Origin: Prorocentrum cordatum
Lineage: Eukaryota > Sar > Dinophyceae > Prorocentrales > Prorocentraceae
Assembly (NCBI GenBank): GCA_963575745.1
Contig: CAUYUJ010004558.1
Location: forward strand, 965,847-1,029,846
Reading direction: 5' to 3'
Length of the DNA stretch: 64,000 nt
Shown one piece after another: positions 47,880 to 59,289 of the stretch. The notes beneath the pieces were generated by a model. The model did no database searches. It was not told the origin of the DNA and was given only the letters and a program-made list of their open reading frames with translations. The first letter of the stretch is position 1, and each line of letters starts with the position of its first letter. The position numbers and the translations under genes are program-made.

Positions 47880-49495
47880 CTTGCCTGCGGGGGGCTGCGA
47901 TCTGTGAAACTGTCGCCATTTTCGAGGCCTGCTGGGGGGCCCAGCACAGTGAGGGCGACGCGCAGATTCAAATTAGACCTCGCCATCCCTGGGGGGCTGC
48001 GATCTGTGAAACTGTCGCCATCTTCGAGGCCTGCTGGGGGGGCCCAGCACAGTGAGGGCCAAGCGCGGATTCAAATTAGACCTCGCCATCCCTGGGGGGC
48101 TGCGATCTGTGAAACTGTAGCCATTTTCGAGGCCTGCTGGGGGGCTCAGCACAGTGAGGGCGACGCGCAGATTCAAGTTAGACCTCGCTATCCCTGGGGG
48201 GCTGCGATCTGTGAAACTGTCGCCATTTTCGAGGCCTGCTGGGGGGCTCAGCACAGTGAGGGCGACGCGCAGATTCAAATTAGACCTCGCCATCCCTGGG
48301 GGGCTGCGATCTGTGAAACTGTCGCCATTTTCGAGGCCTGCTGGGGGGCCCAGCACAGTGAGGGCGACGCGCAGATTCAAATTAGACCTCGCCATCCCTG
48401 GGGGGCTGCGATCTGTGAAACTGTCGCCATTTTCGAGGCCTGCTGGGGGGCCCAGCACAGTGAGGGCGACGCGCGGATTCAAATTAGACCTCGCCATCCC
48501 TGGGGGGCTGCGATGTGTGAAACTGCCGCCATTTTCGAGGCCTGCTGGGGGGCCCAGCACAGTGAGGGCCACGGGCAGATTCAAATGAGACCTCGCCATC
48601 CCTGGGGGGCTGCGATCTGTGAAACTGTCGCCATTTTCGAGGCCTGCTGGGGGGCCCAGCACAGTGACGCCACGGGCAGATTCAAATTAGACCTCGCCAT
48701 CCCTGGGGGGCTGCGATCTGTGAAACTGTCGCCACTTTCGAGGCCTGCTGGGGGGCCCAGCACAGTGAGGGCCACGGCGGATTCAAATTAGACCTCGCCA
48801 TCCCTGGGGGGCTGCGATCTGTGAAACTGTCGCCACTTTCGAGGCCTGCTGGGGGGCCCAGCACAGTGAGGTTCAAATTAGACCTCGCCATCCCTGGGGG
48901 GCTGCGATCTGATCGAGGCCTGCTGGGGGGCCCAGCACAGTGAGGGCCAAGCGGATTCAAATTAGACCTCGCCATCCCTGGGGGGGCTGCGATCTGTGAA
49001 ACTGTCGCCACTTTCGAGGCCTGCTGGGGGGCCCTGCACAGTTACGCCACGGGCATATTCAAACGAGACCTCGCCATCCCTTGGGGGCTGCGATCTGTGA
49101 AACTGTCGCCACTTTCGAGGCCTGCTGGGGGGCCCAGCGCAGTGACGCCACGGGCAGATTCAAATGAGACCTCGCCATCCCCTGGAGGCTGCGATCTGTG
49201 AAACTGTCGCCACTTTCGAGGCCTGCTGGGGGGCCCAGCACAGTGACGCCACGCGCGGACCCAAATTAGACCTCGCCATCCCTGGGGGCTGCTGATCTGT
49301 GAAACTGAAACTGCTGGGGGGCCCAGCGCCACTTTCGAGACCTCGCCATGCTGCGATCTGTGAAACTGTCGCCACTTTCGAGGCCTGCTGGGGGGCCCAG
49401 CACAGTGACGCCACGCGCGGACCCAAATTAGACCTCGCCATCCCTGCGGGGCTGCGATCTGTGAAACTGTCGCCACTTTCGAGGCCTGCTGTGAT
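47880..49495. repeat. 102-bp minisatellite, about 16 units
   Basis: The unit contains GGGGGGCTGCGATCTGTGAA, ACTGTCGCCATTTTCGAGGC and GCTGGGGGGCCCAGCACAGT, then a variable piece and GATTCAAATTAGACCTCGCC. The spacing is 102 bp (47895 to 47997, 48100 to 48202), with occasional single-base changes. 102 is a multiple of 3, giving 34-residue repeats such as AAICETVAIFEACWGAQHSE on the plus strand and LGPPAGLENGDSFTDRSPPG on the minus. After about 48850 the units shorten and rearrange, and CCATTTTCGAGG is replaced by CCACTTTCGAGG. Called an array and not a gene. Confidence 0.92.
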
Positions 49496-49694
49496 CCCCG
49501 TTTTCGAAGTGGTTAGGAGTGCTCAGGAATTGTAACTCGTCAGCTTTATCAAGCCCTTTTCCTGTAGCCAGTGTCCTGCGAGTCTCCCGAATTCCGTCTG
49601 CAGACATATGTAACCCTCGCTCCGTCATCGCCCCCTCATAAAGTATCCTAAACTATTTGCGCCCCGCTTTTGCGCAGGGGTTGGGTACGTCGCC

Positions 49695-49696
<2 letters not shown>

Positions 49697-49758
<62 letters not shown>

Positions 49759-49780
49759 CTCTCTCTCTCTCTCTCTTCAT
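49697..49780. repeat. T62 tract and CT repeat
   Basis: T from 49697 to 49758, then about 8 CT units. Confidence 0.92.
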
Positions 49781-52700
49781 CTCTCTCGCCCCCTGTCCAT
49801 CACGAGAAAAACAACATTTCTCGCGATTGCGATCTTAGTTCAATGAACGCCCTGACGCGGATGGAAATTATGTTTTTGAATCTCGCTCGCAAAGATCTGG
49901 TGGCGAGATCTACACACATCCGCTGCTCGTGGTCGGGTCGATCCGGGGCCCAGGAGCGGGATTTTTTCCCTTTCGGCCAAGCCAGTGGGGGCTTTTGCGC
50001 CGCTTCTGGGCCAGAATGGGCGTAGCCACGGGTGGTGGACATGTCTACTTGGCGTCGTCACGCGTGCAGCGGTGCAGAATGGGTCGACCGAGAGGCGCGC
50101 GCGGGCTGGCCTAGATGGAGATGCCAGGTCCGCCCATGAGGGATCAACAGCATCATTTGCGAGGGTGCGATCGCGAGGGGAGTGGCGGGGGAGGAGGGAG
50201 AGACGCGGGACGGGAGCGGTGGACATATACGCGTGGTCTCCTCGCTCCAGTGAGGGCCTGAGCAAGGAGCGAGACCATCGCTGGAGGGTGCAGCCTCGGC
50301 AGCGTCAGAGTGCTTCCGCGGTGGCCCAAGATAGGAGCGCGCAGCCCGCGGCTGTTCACACCGCCGTGCGCACGCCGGGCTCGCCAGGTAAGTTGGCGCT
50401 GTTCCGGTACCCCTCTCGACTACCCGATCTTGCATGTCTCCCGAGCGATGCGGTGACCACGCCGTGTGGTGAGTCGACGGAGATTCGGGGTGGCGGCACG
50501 CTTCTGGGACTCGGGTCGTTCTCCGAAGATGTCTCGGGCGACTAGGGCCCCCGAGGTCACAAAACCGTGCGGTGACGGACCGTGCGGTGAGGTCTTTGGG
50601 GATTCCGAGGCCACCGCACGGTCCATCACCGCTGCACCGTTTGGGGACCCCCGAAAGCCGCGTCGTCTGGGCAGGCCTGCGTCGCAGGTGACTTCTCTTT
50701 CCCACGTCCACGAGTTCCCCCGCAAAGGACAGGCCGCTCAGAGCTTTCCCCCCGTCCTCCTCCCGCCTCCTCGCTTCATATTTTGCGTAATAAATGCAGT
50801 TGGCCGTTTGGGCTTCGTGGGATGTTCGGATGTGGCATGCTGGTTTCTCTCTTTCAGGCCACGGTTCACTGCATGAGCTTGCTTGTCGCAGGTCGGTTCG
50901 CGTCGGGATCCCGGTTCGCCTCTCGACATTTTGATACGCACAGCGGTTGAGGCTGAGAAGTGTGAAGTTGCGTGGTCGCATTCCATCCTCCTTTTCCAGA
51001 AAAGGGGAACTCGGGGATACGTTCACCAGGGGGCTGACCGTTCGGAGGAGGGGAACTCGGGGATACGTCCACCAGGGGGCTGATCGGACGCACCCACATC
51101 GAGGATGGACCCCCCCTCCCAGATTTCAGTCGATCTGATTTGTTCAATTCCGACATCCCTTGATTGTGGCCTTTGGGACCCGATCTCGGGCCCCGGGGCT
51201 ATCAAACATGGGTCGGGGGCGAAACCCTGAGGGGGAAGGGGTGGGGACCTTTGGGGCCGTGGCTGTCTTCGCTGGGCGGTGCCTCGGGAGCAGCCCCCTG
51301 CGCACCTGGCCGCCCCCGCACAGGTCGGAGTCCACAAGTGCCGATGCCGCTGCCCACTCCTCGTCGCCACGGCAAGATTCGCCTCGAAAATTCTTGGCCA
51401 GAGTGCACCAAAGGAGAGGGCCGTGGAGTAGCGGTATGGGTACGCGTTTGTCCCCCAGATGAGGCGGGGCTGCGACGCCAGAGCGGGAGTCTGCTGAGCA
51501 GCGGCGGACGAGGAGAATAGGATCATCTGGCCGCTGGCTGCTGTCAGCATCGTCTAACCTATCCCCATCCACACTGGGTCATGGTATCTCAGCCCCACCA
51601 GCCCGCCCTCCTATTTTGGGATAGGCACCGCGAAGCCCGAAGGAGCATGCGTAATCCCCATCTCGGTGGTAAGGTGGCCAGTGAGGCCAAGGGCACGTCA
51701 GTGTTGATAAGGATCGGTTGCAGCAGGGTCGTGTCGTGTCGACGCGCCAGCGACCCCATCGCTGGCGTTCAAGGTTGAGCGCCGCCAGTTGCCTAGAATA
51801 AGACAACGTAGAACGATTTGGCGATCGAAATTTCGCCGATCTTTCAAGGTTGAGAGATCCACGCGGTGTCGGAAACCAACGCCGAAGCCGTCACGACACG
51901 AGGCTACTGTGAACGATCCTCCTCTGCTTTTCAAAGAGTCCGCAGCGGTCGTGGCGTACCTCGTGCCACCTGTTGCGCCCGTGCCTCGCGCCTCGGCGTC
52001 TTGGTGCGGTGCGCTCGTCTCAAGGGCCTAGGTACAGCAATAACCCGTACCTTCTTCTCCCCCGCCCCCCTCTCCGTGCAGTTCAGGAGGACGGGGGAGG
52101 AGTGATTGATCGGCGCCGAGTCGGGGGGAAGTGAGATAGGGCGGGCATTCTTAGCAGGCTCGGAAGGCCTCGGGCCTTCTGAGAAGTTTTCCAAACTGTC
52201 CCTGAAGGCACAGAACACTTCTCACAGGGGCGCGAGGGCTTCTGAGAAGCCCCGCCGCCTGCTGGAACTGCCTGTCCCCTCGCACATCCCACTGGGCGCG
52301 CCGACAACGTGAGGAGGGCAGGGGGAGGATTTGAGGAGGGAGTGGTGATCGGAGGGTTGGGCGGGAACAAGGGCGGGGAGCCCAGGGGGGGTGGGGGCAG
52401 CGGGGAAGAATGACTAGAGAGGACGGATGGCGTTTGGTCGTGCCGGGTGCCGGCGTTCCACAGACATGCATTTGCCCTGGAGTGGGCGTCGCCGCATCTT
52501 GCTGGCACGATTCCGCCCCAAGATCTCAGATGTCTTGTGGGAAAGATAGAGGAGTCAATGGGGCCCGACATTCGACGTCGTGAAGAAGCACGGCCTCGTA
52601 AGATAATGATGGCCCCGGCCCTCGGCCCAATTTTCCAGAGGTTTTTTTGGATCCGGATCGGGGCCCGGATGCGGCAGTGATGCCCGTCTTCATGCTGCAC

Positions 52701-52925
52701 GACGCCCAGATCCATCCACCAGGGCCCTGGGGTCCGAGGCTGGACGACAAACGCTCCTTGGAGGCCTGGCACGGGGGGCGATGGGCACCTCTCAGGCCGA
52801 GCCTGCGACCTGGCAGCCCGTGCAGCGACTACCGGGCTGCCCGCGCGACGGTGAAGCGGAACATACTGACCCTGGAGTTATATGTTTATTTCGGGGAACT
52901 TCCTTGGGCCCACCTACGAGATCTG
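49781..52925. other. Unassigned GC-rich region
   Basis: Long ORFs on both strands (for example 50058-51026 minus) have no recognised domain and overlap each other, so none is called. Noted details: a 21-bp near-perfect inverted repeat at 50569-50632; two 47-bp direct repeats around GGGGAACTCGGGGATACG at about 51004 and 51051; pyrimidine tracts ending in CAG near 50855 and 52082 that could be splice acceptors. Confidence 0.45.
50569..50632. repeat. 21-bp inverted repeat (hairpin)
   Basis: GCGGTGACGGACCGTGCGGT at 50569-50588 plus G pairs with CACCGCACGGTCCATCACCG plus C at 50612-50632, with one mismatch in 21 and a 22-nt loop. The left arm itself contains two copies of GTGCGGTGA. Confidence 0.85.
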
Positions 52926-52929
52926 TCCT

Positions 52930-53045
52930 GCTCTAGTTTGAATCCAGCTCGACTCTGGCTCGACTCCAGCTCGACCCACGTTCGACCTGAATTCGACTCA
53001 AGTTCGACGCAAGTCGACGGACGTTCGACGCAGCGTCGACGCGTG
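52930..53045. repeat. CTCGACTCC/GTTCGAC short repeats
   Basis: About ten TCGAC-containing units of 9-12 bp, for example CTCGACTCCAGCTCGACC, drifting into GTTCGACGCAG. Confidence 0.8.
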
Positions 53046-53204
53046 TGTTGAGCAAGCGGTTCCTGGAAGGCCTGCAGAACGTTTATCCAGCTGCCTGCGG
53101 CAAGTCCCGCCACTGTGCCAGCCCAGCATTCTGGGCAGCGACTGCTCGAGGAGGCGCGGGAGGCCGTTACGTGTGACACCCCGTGTCTCCAGGCTTGGGG
53201 GAGC

Positions 53205-53398
53205 CGTGATGAGGACTATGTTCTTGATGATGAGGATGATGGTGATGATGGTGCTGGTGATGATGCTGGTGCTGGTGATGGTGATGGTGATGGTGGTAGC
53301 TATCATTCTTATCATGTGATGTTGTTGATGATGATGGTGATGATGATGGCGATCGTGATGATGATGGTGATGATGACGATGATGCTGTGTATGCTGCT

Positions 53399-53454
<56 letters not shown>

Positions 53455-53712
53455 GGTGATGAGGAGGAGGAGGAGTAGGAGGAGGAGGAGAAAGATAAGG
53501 AGGAGGAGGAGGAGGAGCAGGACGAGTGGAGGAGGAGGAGCAGGAGCAGAAGGAGGAGGAGGAAGAGGAGGAGGAGGAGGAGGAGGAGGAGGAGGAGGAG
53601 GAGGAGCAGGAGGAGTGAAGAGCAGGAAGAGCAAGAGGAGGAGCACGAGGAGGAGCAGGAGGAGCAGGAGGAGGAGGAGGAGGAGGAGGAGGAGCAGGAG
53701 GAGAAGTAGGAG
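53205..53712. repeat. GAT array passing into GAG array
   Basis: ATGATG/GGTGAT units to about 53458, then GAG/AGG units with occasional GAGC and GAGT to 53712. Poly-Ser, poly-His and Leu-rich ORFs on the minus strand come from these. Confidence 0.93.
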
Positions 53713-54984
53713 TGGAAGGTCTCCAGATATCGAACTGTCTTTGGGGCTGCCCGCGACGCCGAGAGCGCCGACGCCGAGCGGGCTGGCCACCCATCGACGC
53801 CGAGCGGGCGGACGTCGAGCGGGCGAGCGAGCGCTGGGTCGCCCTCGAAGCGTCCGGCCGCCCACTTGAGGCTCAGCACGAAAGAAATGGACACAGAAGT
53901 GCTGTCAGGAATTTGGTTTGGCTTGTCTCGCCGCTGGTTGGCCACCAGCGGTCGCTGTCGGTTTTGGACAACATTTGCCTTCGGGCATCTGTTTGTTCCG
54001 TACCTATTGCGGGCGTCCAAATATGCAGCTCCGAGAGGGCGGGTGCCTGCGGATATCCGGCCCATCCGCTCCTCCCCTTGCCAGGGCTCGACCCAAGGGG
54101 TGTCTTGGCGATTTCGTGGGCCGTATTCGTTTCGACCTCGTCTTGCAGAGACAGGGCGGAACGATGACAAAGCGAGGGGAACGGAAGCCATACGAAAACG
54201 AGTGACACTCTGTAGGTCGAGCCCTGGCCCTTCTCGCGGCCAGCAATGAAGATCAGTGCGCCCACGGCCTGCGGCCTCGTGGCGCTCGTGCTCCTCGGGA
54301 GGGCAGGGGCATGGGGGAGGGCGCGGAGGTGTGCGAGGGGCAACGTCAGCGGGGGGTAGGCTTTATGTCGGGGACGAACAACTTTGAGGTTCGAGGTTTT
54401 CGTACTTTTTCGCAGGTTCTCGGTGGTTTTCCGGCCTCGGGGTGCGTTCTGGCGGCTGCGCCGCGCCGAGCCGAGATGGTTTCGGGGGTGCCCAGATCGT
54501 CTCGAACGGCCGCCAGAGACCCGGGCTATGAGCCGAAAACCAGGGGGCAACGTGTAGGGGGGATGGGCTCAGGGGAGGATGCATCGACCCCCCAATCGCC
54601 CATTCACCGCCGACAGGAGCCCTGTAGCCCACCCCGCCCAGGAACGTGATGATTCGGCATCATGGGCCCATCGCCGATCTATAGGCGATGCATCGCCGAA
54701 TCCAGCTCAATGATTCGCCCCCTGAGCCGAACTCCCCCTAACGTTTCCCCTTTCAGCTGACGAGTGCGAGGGCTCGAAGAACAAACGTCGGTATGAGCAT
54801 GGACTTCTGGGATCGGCACTGGGCACCCTGGACGGCGCCTCCGGCGCCGCCGCTGTCGCTCTCCGCGAGCGAGGGAGGGGTTCCCATTGCCGATCCAAGA
54901 ACTCCAGGCAGACCTGCGTAAGATTGCGCTTATGCCGATCGCTTTTCTTCTGGGGGAGGCGCAGGACGTCAAAAAAAAGAGGGG
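53713..54984. other. Unassigned
   Basis: A short CGCCGACGCCGAGCGGGC-type direct repeat lies near 53756-53830. ORFs on both strands at 53866-54649 show no recognised domain. Confidence 0.45.
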
Positions 54985-55255
54985 ACGGACGGGGAGGAGG
55001 AGGAGCAGCAGGAGGAGGAGAATGACAAGGACGAGGACGAGGAGTAGAAGGAGGGAGCCGAGGAGGAGTAGGAGGAGGAGGAGGAGGAGGAGGAGGAGGA
55101 GGAGGAGGAGAAGTAGGAGGAAGAGGAGGAGCAGGTGGAAGAGGAGGAGGATGACAAGGACGAGGACGAGGAGTAGAAGGAGCGAGCCGAGAAGGAGGAG
55201 GAGGAGGAGGAGGAGGAGGACGAGGAGGAGGAGGAGGAGGAGAAGGAGGAGGGCG
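54985..55255. repeat. GAG trinucleotide array
   Basis: Imperfect GAG repeats, with a doubled internal segment ATGACAAGGACGAGGACGAG (55020 and about 55152), so part of the array duplicated as a block of about 130 bp. Confidence 0.92.
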
Positions 55256-55530
55256 TTTCCCCTCCCCCACCTCCCTCCCCGCACGTGAGCGGCATAGCAG
55301 AGCGCTTGCTGAGGGGGCGGTCCTGGGGCCGGTGCAGCCAGTGCGGCACCACCTCGGCGGCAGGAAGTCTTGGAAGCCGGAAGGGGCGGCCGCCGGCCTC
55401 GCAGCCTGGCAGCCTGGCAGGGAGGGAAGGGGAGAGCATGTTATCGTTTGGGTAGGAGATCGACTATAGAATTGAATTGCCCCAAACTCGATGGTTCGTC
55501 GGATCTGCGAAACAAGTGCGTATAGTGTTC

Positions 55531-55569
<39 letters not shown>

Positions 55570-56080
55570 TGCATGTGGTAGATTGTATTCCTTTTTTGTG
55601 GACTCGACGCACATTTCCATTCTTGGGTACACTAATGCTGTAGTCGATGTCCTTTTCGAACCACCAGCGTCCAAGAGGTGCTTGAGGACTACATCTAGTG
55701 GATTTTCTTGCTAGTGAAGATGTCTACCAAGTCAGCTCGCTTGCATGGTTGATACCAGTGCTGTCTGGAGACGCGCTTGGCGTTTCGGCACTTCCACTGT
55801 GGTTGCGCGCCTCCTGCGCCAAACGGGCTCCGGATGCCACAAGGATCGGAGCATGACGCTGACATGCTCGTTCAAGTTTCACTGGCAATAACAGTCGACT
55901 GAGCGTAGATGTGCGTGGATGCCTTGATCAGGTTTCATGGCCCCGTCTTCTTCTTCTTTCAACGCGTCCCCTGGTCCACCCTCGTCCGCGCACGTGCCCT
56001 GGGTCATGATGCGCTGACCCTCTTCCTGATCGCCCCCTCCGTCTCTGGCGCACCAGATGCTACAAGCGGAGTGCAAAAGG
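55256..56080. other. Unassigned, with AT tract
   Basis: AT tracts at 55531-55570. No gene recognised on either strand. Confidence 0.5.
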
Positions 56081-56270
56081 GGATGTGGGAGGAGGAGGAG
56101 GAAGAGGAGGAGGAGGAGGAGGAGGGGGAGGAAGAGGAGGAGGAGGAGGAGGAGGAGGAGGAGGAGGAGGAGCCCCCAAGGATCGCTCCAAGATCGCCCA
56201 CGAGGTTTCCAAGATGGCCCCAGAACGGCCCAAGAAGCCCCCAAGGCGGCCCCAAGAGGTCCCGCAGCCG
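56081..56270. repeat. GAG array and CCCCAAG units
   Basis: GAG repeats to 56172, then GGCCCCAGAACGGCCCAAGA-type units of the CTTGGGG family in inverted orientation. Confidence 0.88.
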
Positions 56271-56916
56271 GGCAGAAAGGGAAGGAAATGACATGCTGCC
56301 ATTAGCCGCTCGGGCCATTACAGGGCCCAACGCACGCCGCCTCTTGTCTGCACCCGCCAGGGCTTGCTTGGGGGAGAGGGATCCTCAGTTTTTCTGCACG
56401 GGCCAGCGTTTTGTGCCTTGGCTCGCCTATTGCAGATTCGTCCTAACGAGGTTCTGGGTTTGCCTGGCGCATTTTGGCAGCGCCAGTCTGCAGATGCTCG
56501 TAAAGAAACCAGAACACATCATGATGCAAATGGAGTGCACACGGGGATTAGTGATGGCAATTCGTGCGTTGCTCTAGCTTTGGTTGTGGACGAGCCCTTG
56601 GGGGTGAAGGAAGAGGTGCCAGGTGCAAAGTATCGCGGGGCAGCAAAAGTAGGCAGTGCGGTAGGGGGGGAGGGTGGAGCGAACACTGAGCGCTGGGTGA
56701 ACTTGGTTGGGCGTCCTAAGCGTGCTGCTGCGGGGAGATAGGGTGAGCGCAAGAGGTGGGAATAAAGTGGGCAGGTAGGGAGGGGAGGTGGCCCGAGCGG
56801 GGCCCCCACCCCCCGAGGGGAGGGTAAGGGCTCCCTCGACTCTGCCCTTAGGTGTCCGCCACCTGGTCCACGGCCGCGGTGTGAGGGAGGTGAAGGTATG
56901 GTGAGGGTGGTGAAGG
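56271..56916. other. Unassigned
   Basis: A plus-strand ORF of 125 codons at 56364-56741 has ordinary composition, but no motif was recognised. Confidence 0.4.
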
Positions 56917-56929
56917 TTAGGGGGTGCCC

Positions 56930-57095
56930 AGAGGTGCCTCAGTAGAGGTGGTGGAAAGGGTCATTGAAGTAGATGGGGTTGCCGAACGAGGAGTAGTGGA
57001 GGTAAGCGTAGTCCAGGGAGTTGCCTCTGTGGAGGTAGCGCGTGAGGGACTGCTCATGCGTGGGCATGGCGTCGGCCGAGGTAGTCGAAGTGGTG
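56930..57095 (-). pseudogene. Tyr-rich C-terminal candidate of the WW gene
   Basis: On the minus strand a frame reads MPTHEQSLTRYLHRGNSLDY and continues AYLHYSSFGNPIYFNDPFHH to LY and a stop at about 56941. The composition is ordinary and non-repetitive, unlike the surroundings. Between this and 57640 no convincing coding sequence was found. It is linked to the WW gene only by strand and position. Confidence 0.25.
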
Positions 57096-57639
57096 GTGAA
57101 GAAGCATAGGTCTCGGAGCGTAGCGCATGGCAGAGGTGGAAGTAGGCGTAAGGTGAGGCGCTATGATCGCCTTTGTCAACTGCTGCGCCCAGTGAGAGTG
57201 GCGGTAGTGGTAGTGCAGGTAGGTAGGTGCTGCTATGCCGCGTCGTTTTCAGCTGGTGCTGCTGCTGCCGTGGTGGCAGTGAGTGCGTAGTTTGGCAGTG
57301 GAAGAGCGTACAAATGGTGGAGCCAGCTGAATCGTGGTAGTCATTCGGTGGAGCAGAACCGGAGGAGGCGCGGGAGAGTTGCGCCCCGCGAAGGCAGCTG
57401 CAGCTGAGAGGTCTGACGCTAGGAGGGGTGGCATTGGTGGTGGGGCTCCTCAAGTTGAGGGTGACCCGTGCCACGGGTTCTGCGGCCAACACTGGGCAGG
57501 GGATCGTGGGTTGCCAAGCCCTTAGCTGAGGTCGTTGCCGCGTGCGCGGTTGTTCTCAGTGCCTGGTGTCCGCTTATCCTTGGAGGGATAGCGGAACGTG
57601 GAGGCATGGTTAGCGATTGGTATCGGATTGGTAGGCTAT

Positions 57640-58290
57640 TAGAGCTGGTCATCGTTGCCGTCGCTGGACCCTGTGTCTGCAGCGGGACTGCATTGTGTCT
57701 CCGCCTGGTGGGTGCGACGGCCCGCAGTCCTTGCCTGGTATATGGGGCGGTAGACGATGTCGTCAACGACCCTGTGGTACTCGTCCAAGTCCTCTGTTTC
57801 CATGGTGAGGCGGATGTTCACGATACAGTCGGTGATGCTGGCGAAGTAATCTTCGTACTCGATCAGGCGGCTTGGGTCTACACCTTCGGCGTAGCGGCCA
57901 GGTGACTGAGGATCTTTTCCGTGCTAATGTGCTTGGTGTGTGGCGCCGTCGTTGATTCGCTCCCCCACGCCTAGTAGCTGGTGGGTGTTCACGCTCTCGG
58001 GTTGGGTGGTGGCTCGATTCAGGTGATGTGGATGTTCTCGCCCTTCTTGATGGAGAGGAATCTGTTGCTGTGCTTATCTTCTGGTGTCTAGTCCTGGTAG
58101 TCCTTGCGGACCTGATAGACGTCGCCGCTTGGGTGGTCCAGAGCCGCTCTGAAGAAGATCGTGACGTGGAAGTATCCTTCTTCTATCGCATCTGGTGTCG
58201 GATGGTCAGTCTGACTCGCGCTTGCCTGATTGTCATCAGGGTTGATCACGTTGTAGTGAGGAATGTTGGCCTGCGTCATCTCGCCCTGGC
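57640..58290 (-). pseudogene. Continuation of the WW gene, possible SH3-like and helical segments
   Basis: Minus-strand pieces with strong coding character follow each other: EEGYFHVTIFFRAALDHPSG and DVYQVRKDYQD, a TAG, then HSNRFLSIKKGENIHIT. The DY...LSIKKGE pattern resembles the start of an SH3 domain. A TGA follows, then IEPPPNPRA and another TGA. In the next frames come ISTEKILSHLAATPK and, from about 57894, GRYAEGVDPSRLIEYEDYFA, SITDCIVNIRLTMETEDLDE and YHRVVDDIVYRPIYQARTAG. At least two frameshifts and three stops interrupt this. The SH3 reading is a weak inference. Together with the WW segment it suggests one modular adaptor-like gene, now broken or intron-split. Confidence 0.4.
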
Positions 58291-58472
58291 TGCCGTGGTG
58301 GCTCTTGTCGTCGTTGCTGCCTAGTTCGGGCGTAGTGCCTTGGTGCGGTTGGTCGCTGCCTCTGGCTTGGGCCGCGACATCGGCCTGGATGTCGGCGCGC
58401 GTACGTGGTGGCTGCCCCTGGGTGCGGTGGCAGTCGAATCGCAGGTGGTGTGGGCGCAGCCGTGAATGTGTC

Positions 58473-58880
58473 TTATGCCGTAGTAGCTCTTGGCGACGTT
58501 TTGCTCGATGTAGCCGTCGGTGTAGGGCTCTTCTTGGCGACAGCGGCGGGCGGCGCCTTGTACCGCGGCGGCCGCACGTGGTCGGTGATAGTGCTCTCCC
58601 TGTCAGTGTAGTCGGTCTTCTGTACATCGATCTTCTGATGCGTCTCAGCAACCGTTCGGATCTGTGGTGTCTTTGTCGTAAGGGCGCTTGTGTTGTGCGC
58701 CTTCGGGTAGTGCGGGTCGTCGGCGGTGAGGACCTCGTTGGTGCGGGGGGACATTTGGTCGTAAATGTCGTTCCACTCGATGCTTTTGCGGTATATGTTG
58801 TCGGTGCCGTTGCATTTGTTATATTTGCGGCTTATTGTGCTCCCTTCGATGTACCATCTCGAGCTGCAGTCCCTGCACAC
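58473..58880 (-). pseudogene. Continuation of the WW gene, Cys-containing segment
   Basis: A second frame begins by 58880, overlapping the end of the helical segment: VCRDCSSRWYIEG, YNKCNGTDNIYRKSIEWNDI, then a Thr/Lys-rich stretch. The Cys-x2-Cys plus a later Cys hint at metal binding, without certainty. The change of frame with overlap suggests a frameshift, not a splice. Confidence 0.4.
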
Positions 58881-59223
58881 CGCGATCGGGTCGGCTGTAG
58901 TCGACTGGGGTGTTATTGCTGGAGCCTGGGTGGCTGCCAGCGGCGCATATCTTGTCCGCTACGTCCTGTATGTCCCAGAGCTTCTCCAGTATCGGTCCCA
59001 TGCTGATGTAGCCCTTGATCAGGTCTCTTGCGATGTCCTGTACGATCTTTGCGGCCTGCAGCAGCTCACGTCCGAACTTCATATTTGAAATTGGTGATGC
59101 TGGCTCCCGGCGTCCAAGTTGGTAGATGACAAAGATGACCTTTGTGCGGAATTCGGTGTCCGTGTTGTACCTTTCCCGGTAGCGCTCGAGGTGGCTTTGC
59201 TCAGGCGGCGTGAAGTGGATCAC
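58819..59223 (-). pseudogene. Continuation of the WW gene, helical segment
   Basis: It is in the same frame as the WW segment, separated by TAG and TAA stops 66 bases apart. It starts IHFTPPEQSHLERYRERYNT and continues with KVIFVIYQLGRREPA and LLQAAKIVQDIARDLIKGYI, an amphipathic helical pattern that looks truly coding. No domain name can be given. The stretch between the two stops is Pro-rich and could be exonic with mutated stops or part of a short intron. Confidence 0.45.
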
Positions 59224-59289
59224 TTAGTTGGCTTTCTCAAGCGGTGGTCCTGGCGGCAGCGGTGGCTTAGGCTCATCGTTTTCAACTTT

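Noticed and set aside
48114-48132. ACTGTAGCCATTTTCGAGG resembles the dinoflagellate spliced-leader sequence (CCGTAGCCATTTTGGCTCAAG).
   Set aside because: It is one variant of the 102-bp unit; all other units read GTCGCC, and the match breaks after CCATTTT. No donor site or snRNA-like context follows.
50058-51026. 322-codon minus-strand ORF.
   Set aside because: No domain or repeat-free coding signature; the plus strand is also open, as expected in GC-rich DNA, and a 21-bp inverted repeat lies within it.
55703-55738. Minus strand reads ADLVDIFTSK, similar to the ADIFTKPL end of copia-type polyproteins.
   Set aside because: Only about ten residues match and the flanks in the same frame carry stops and no RNase H or integrase motifs.
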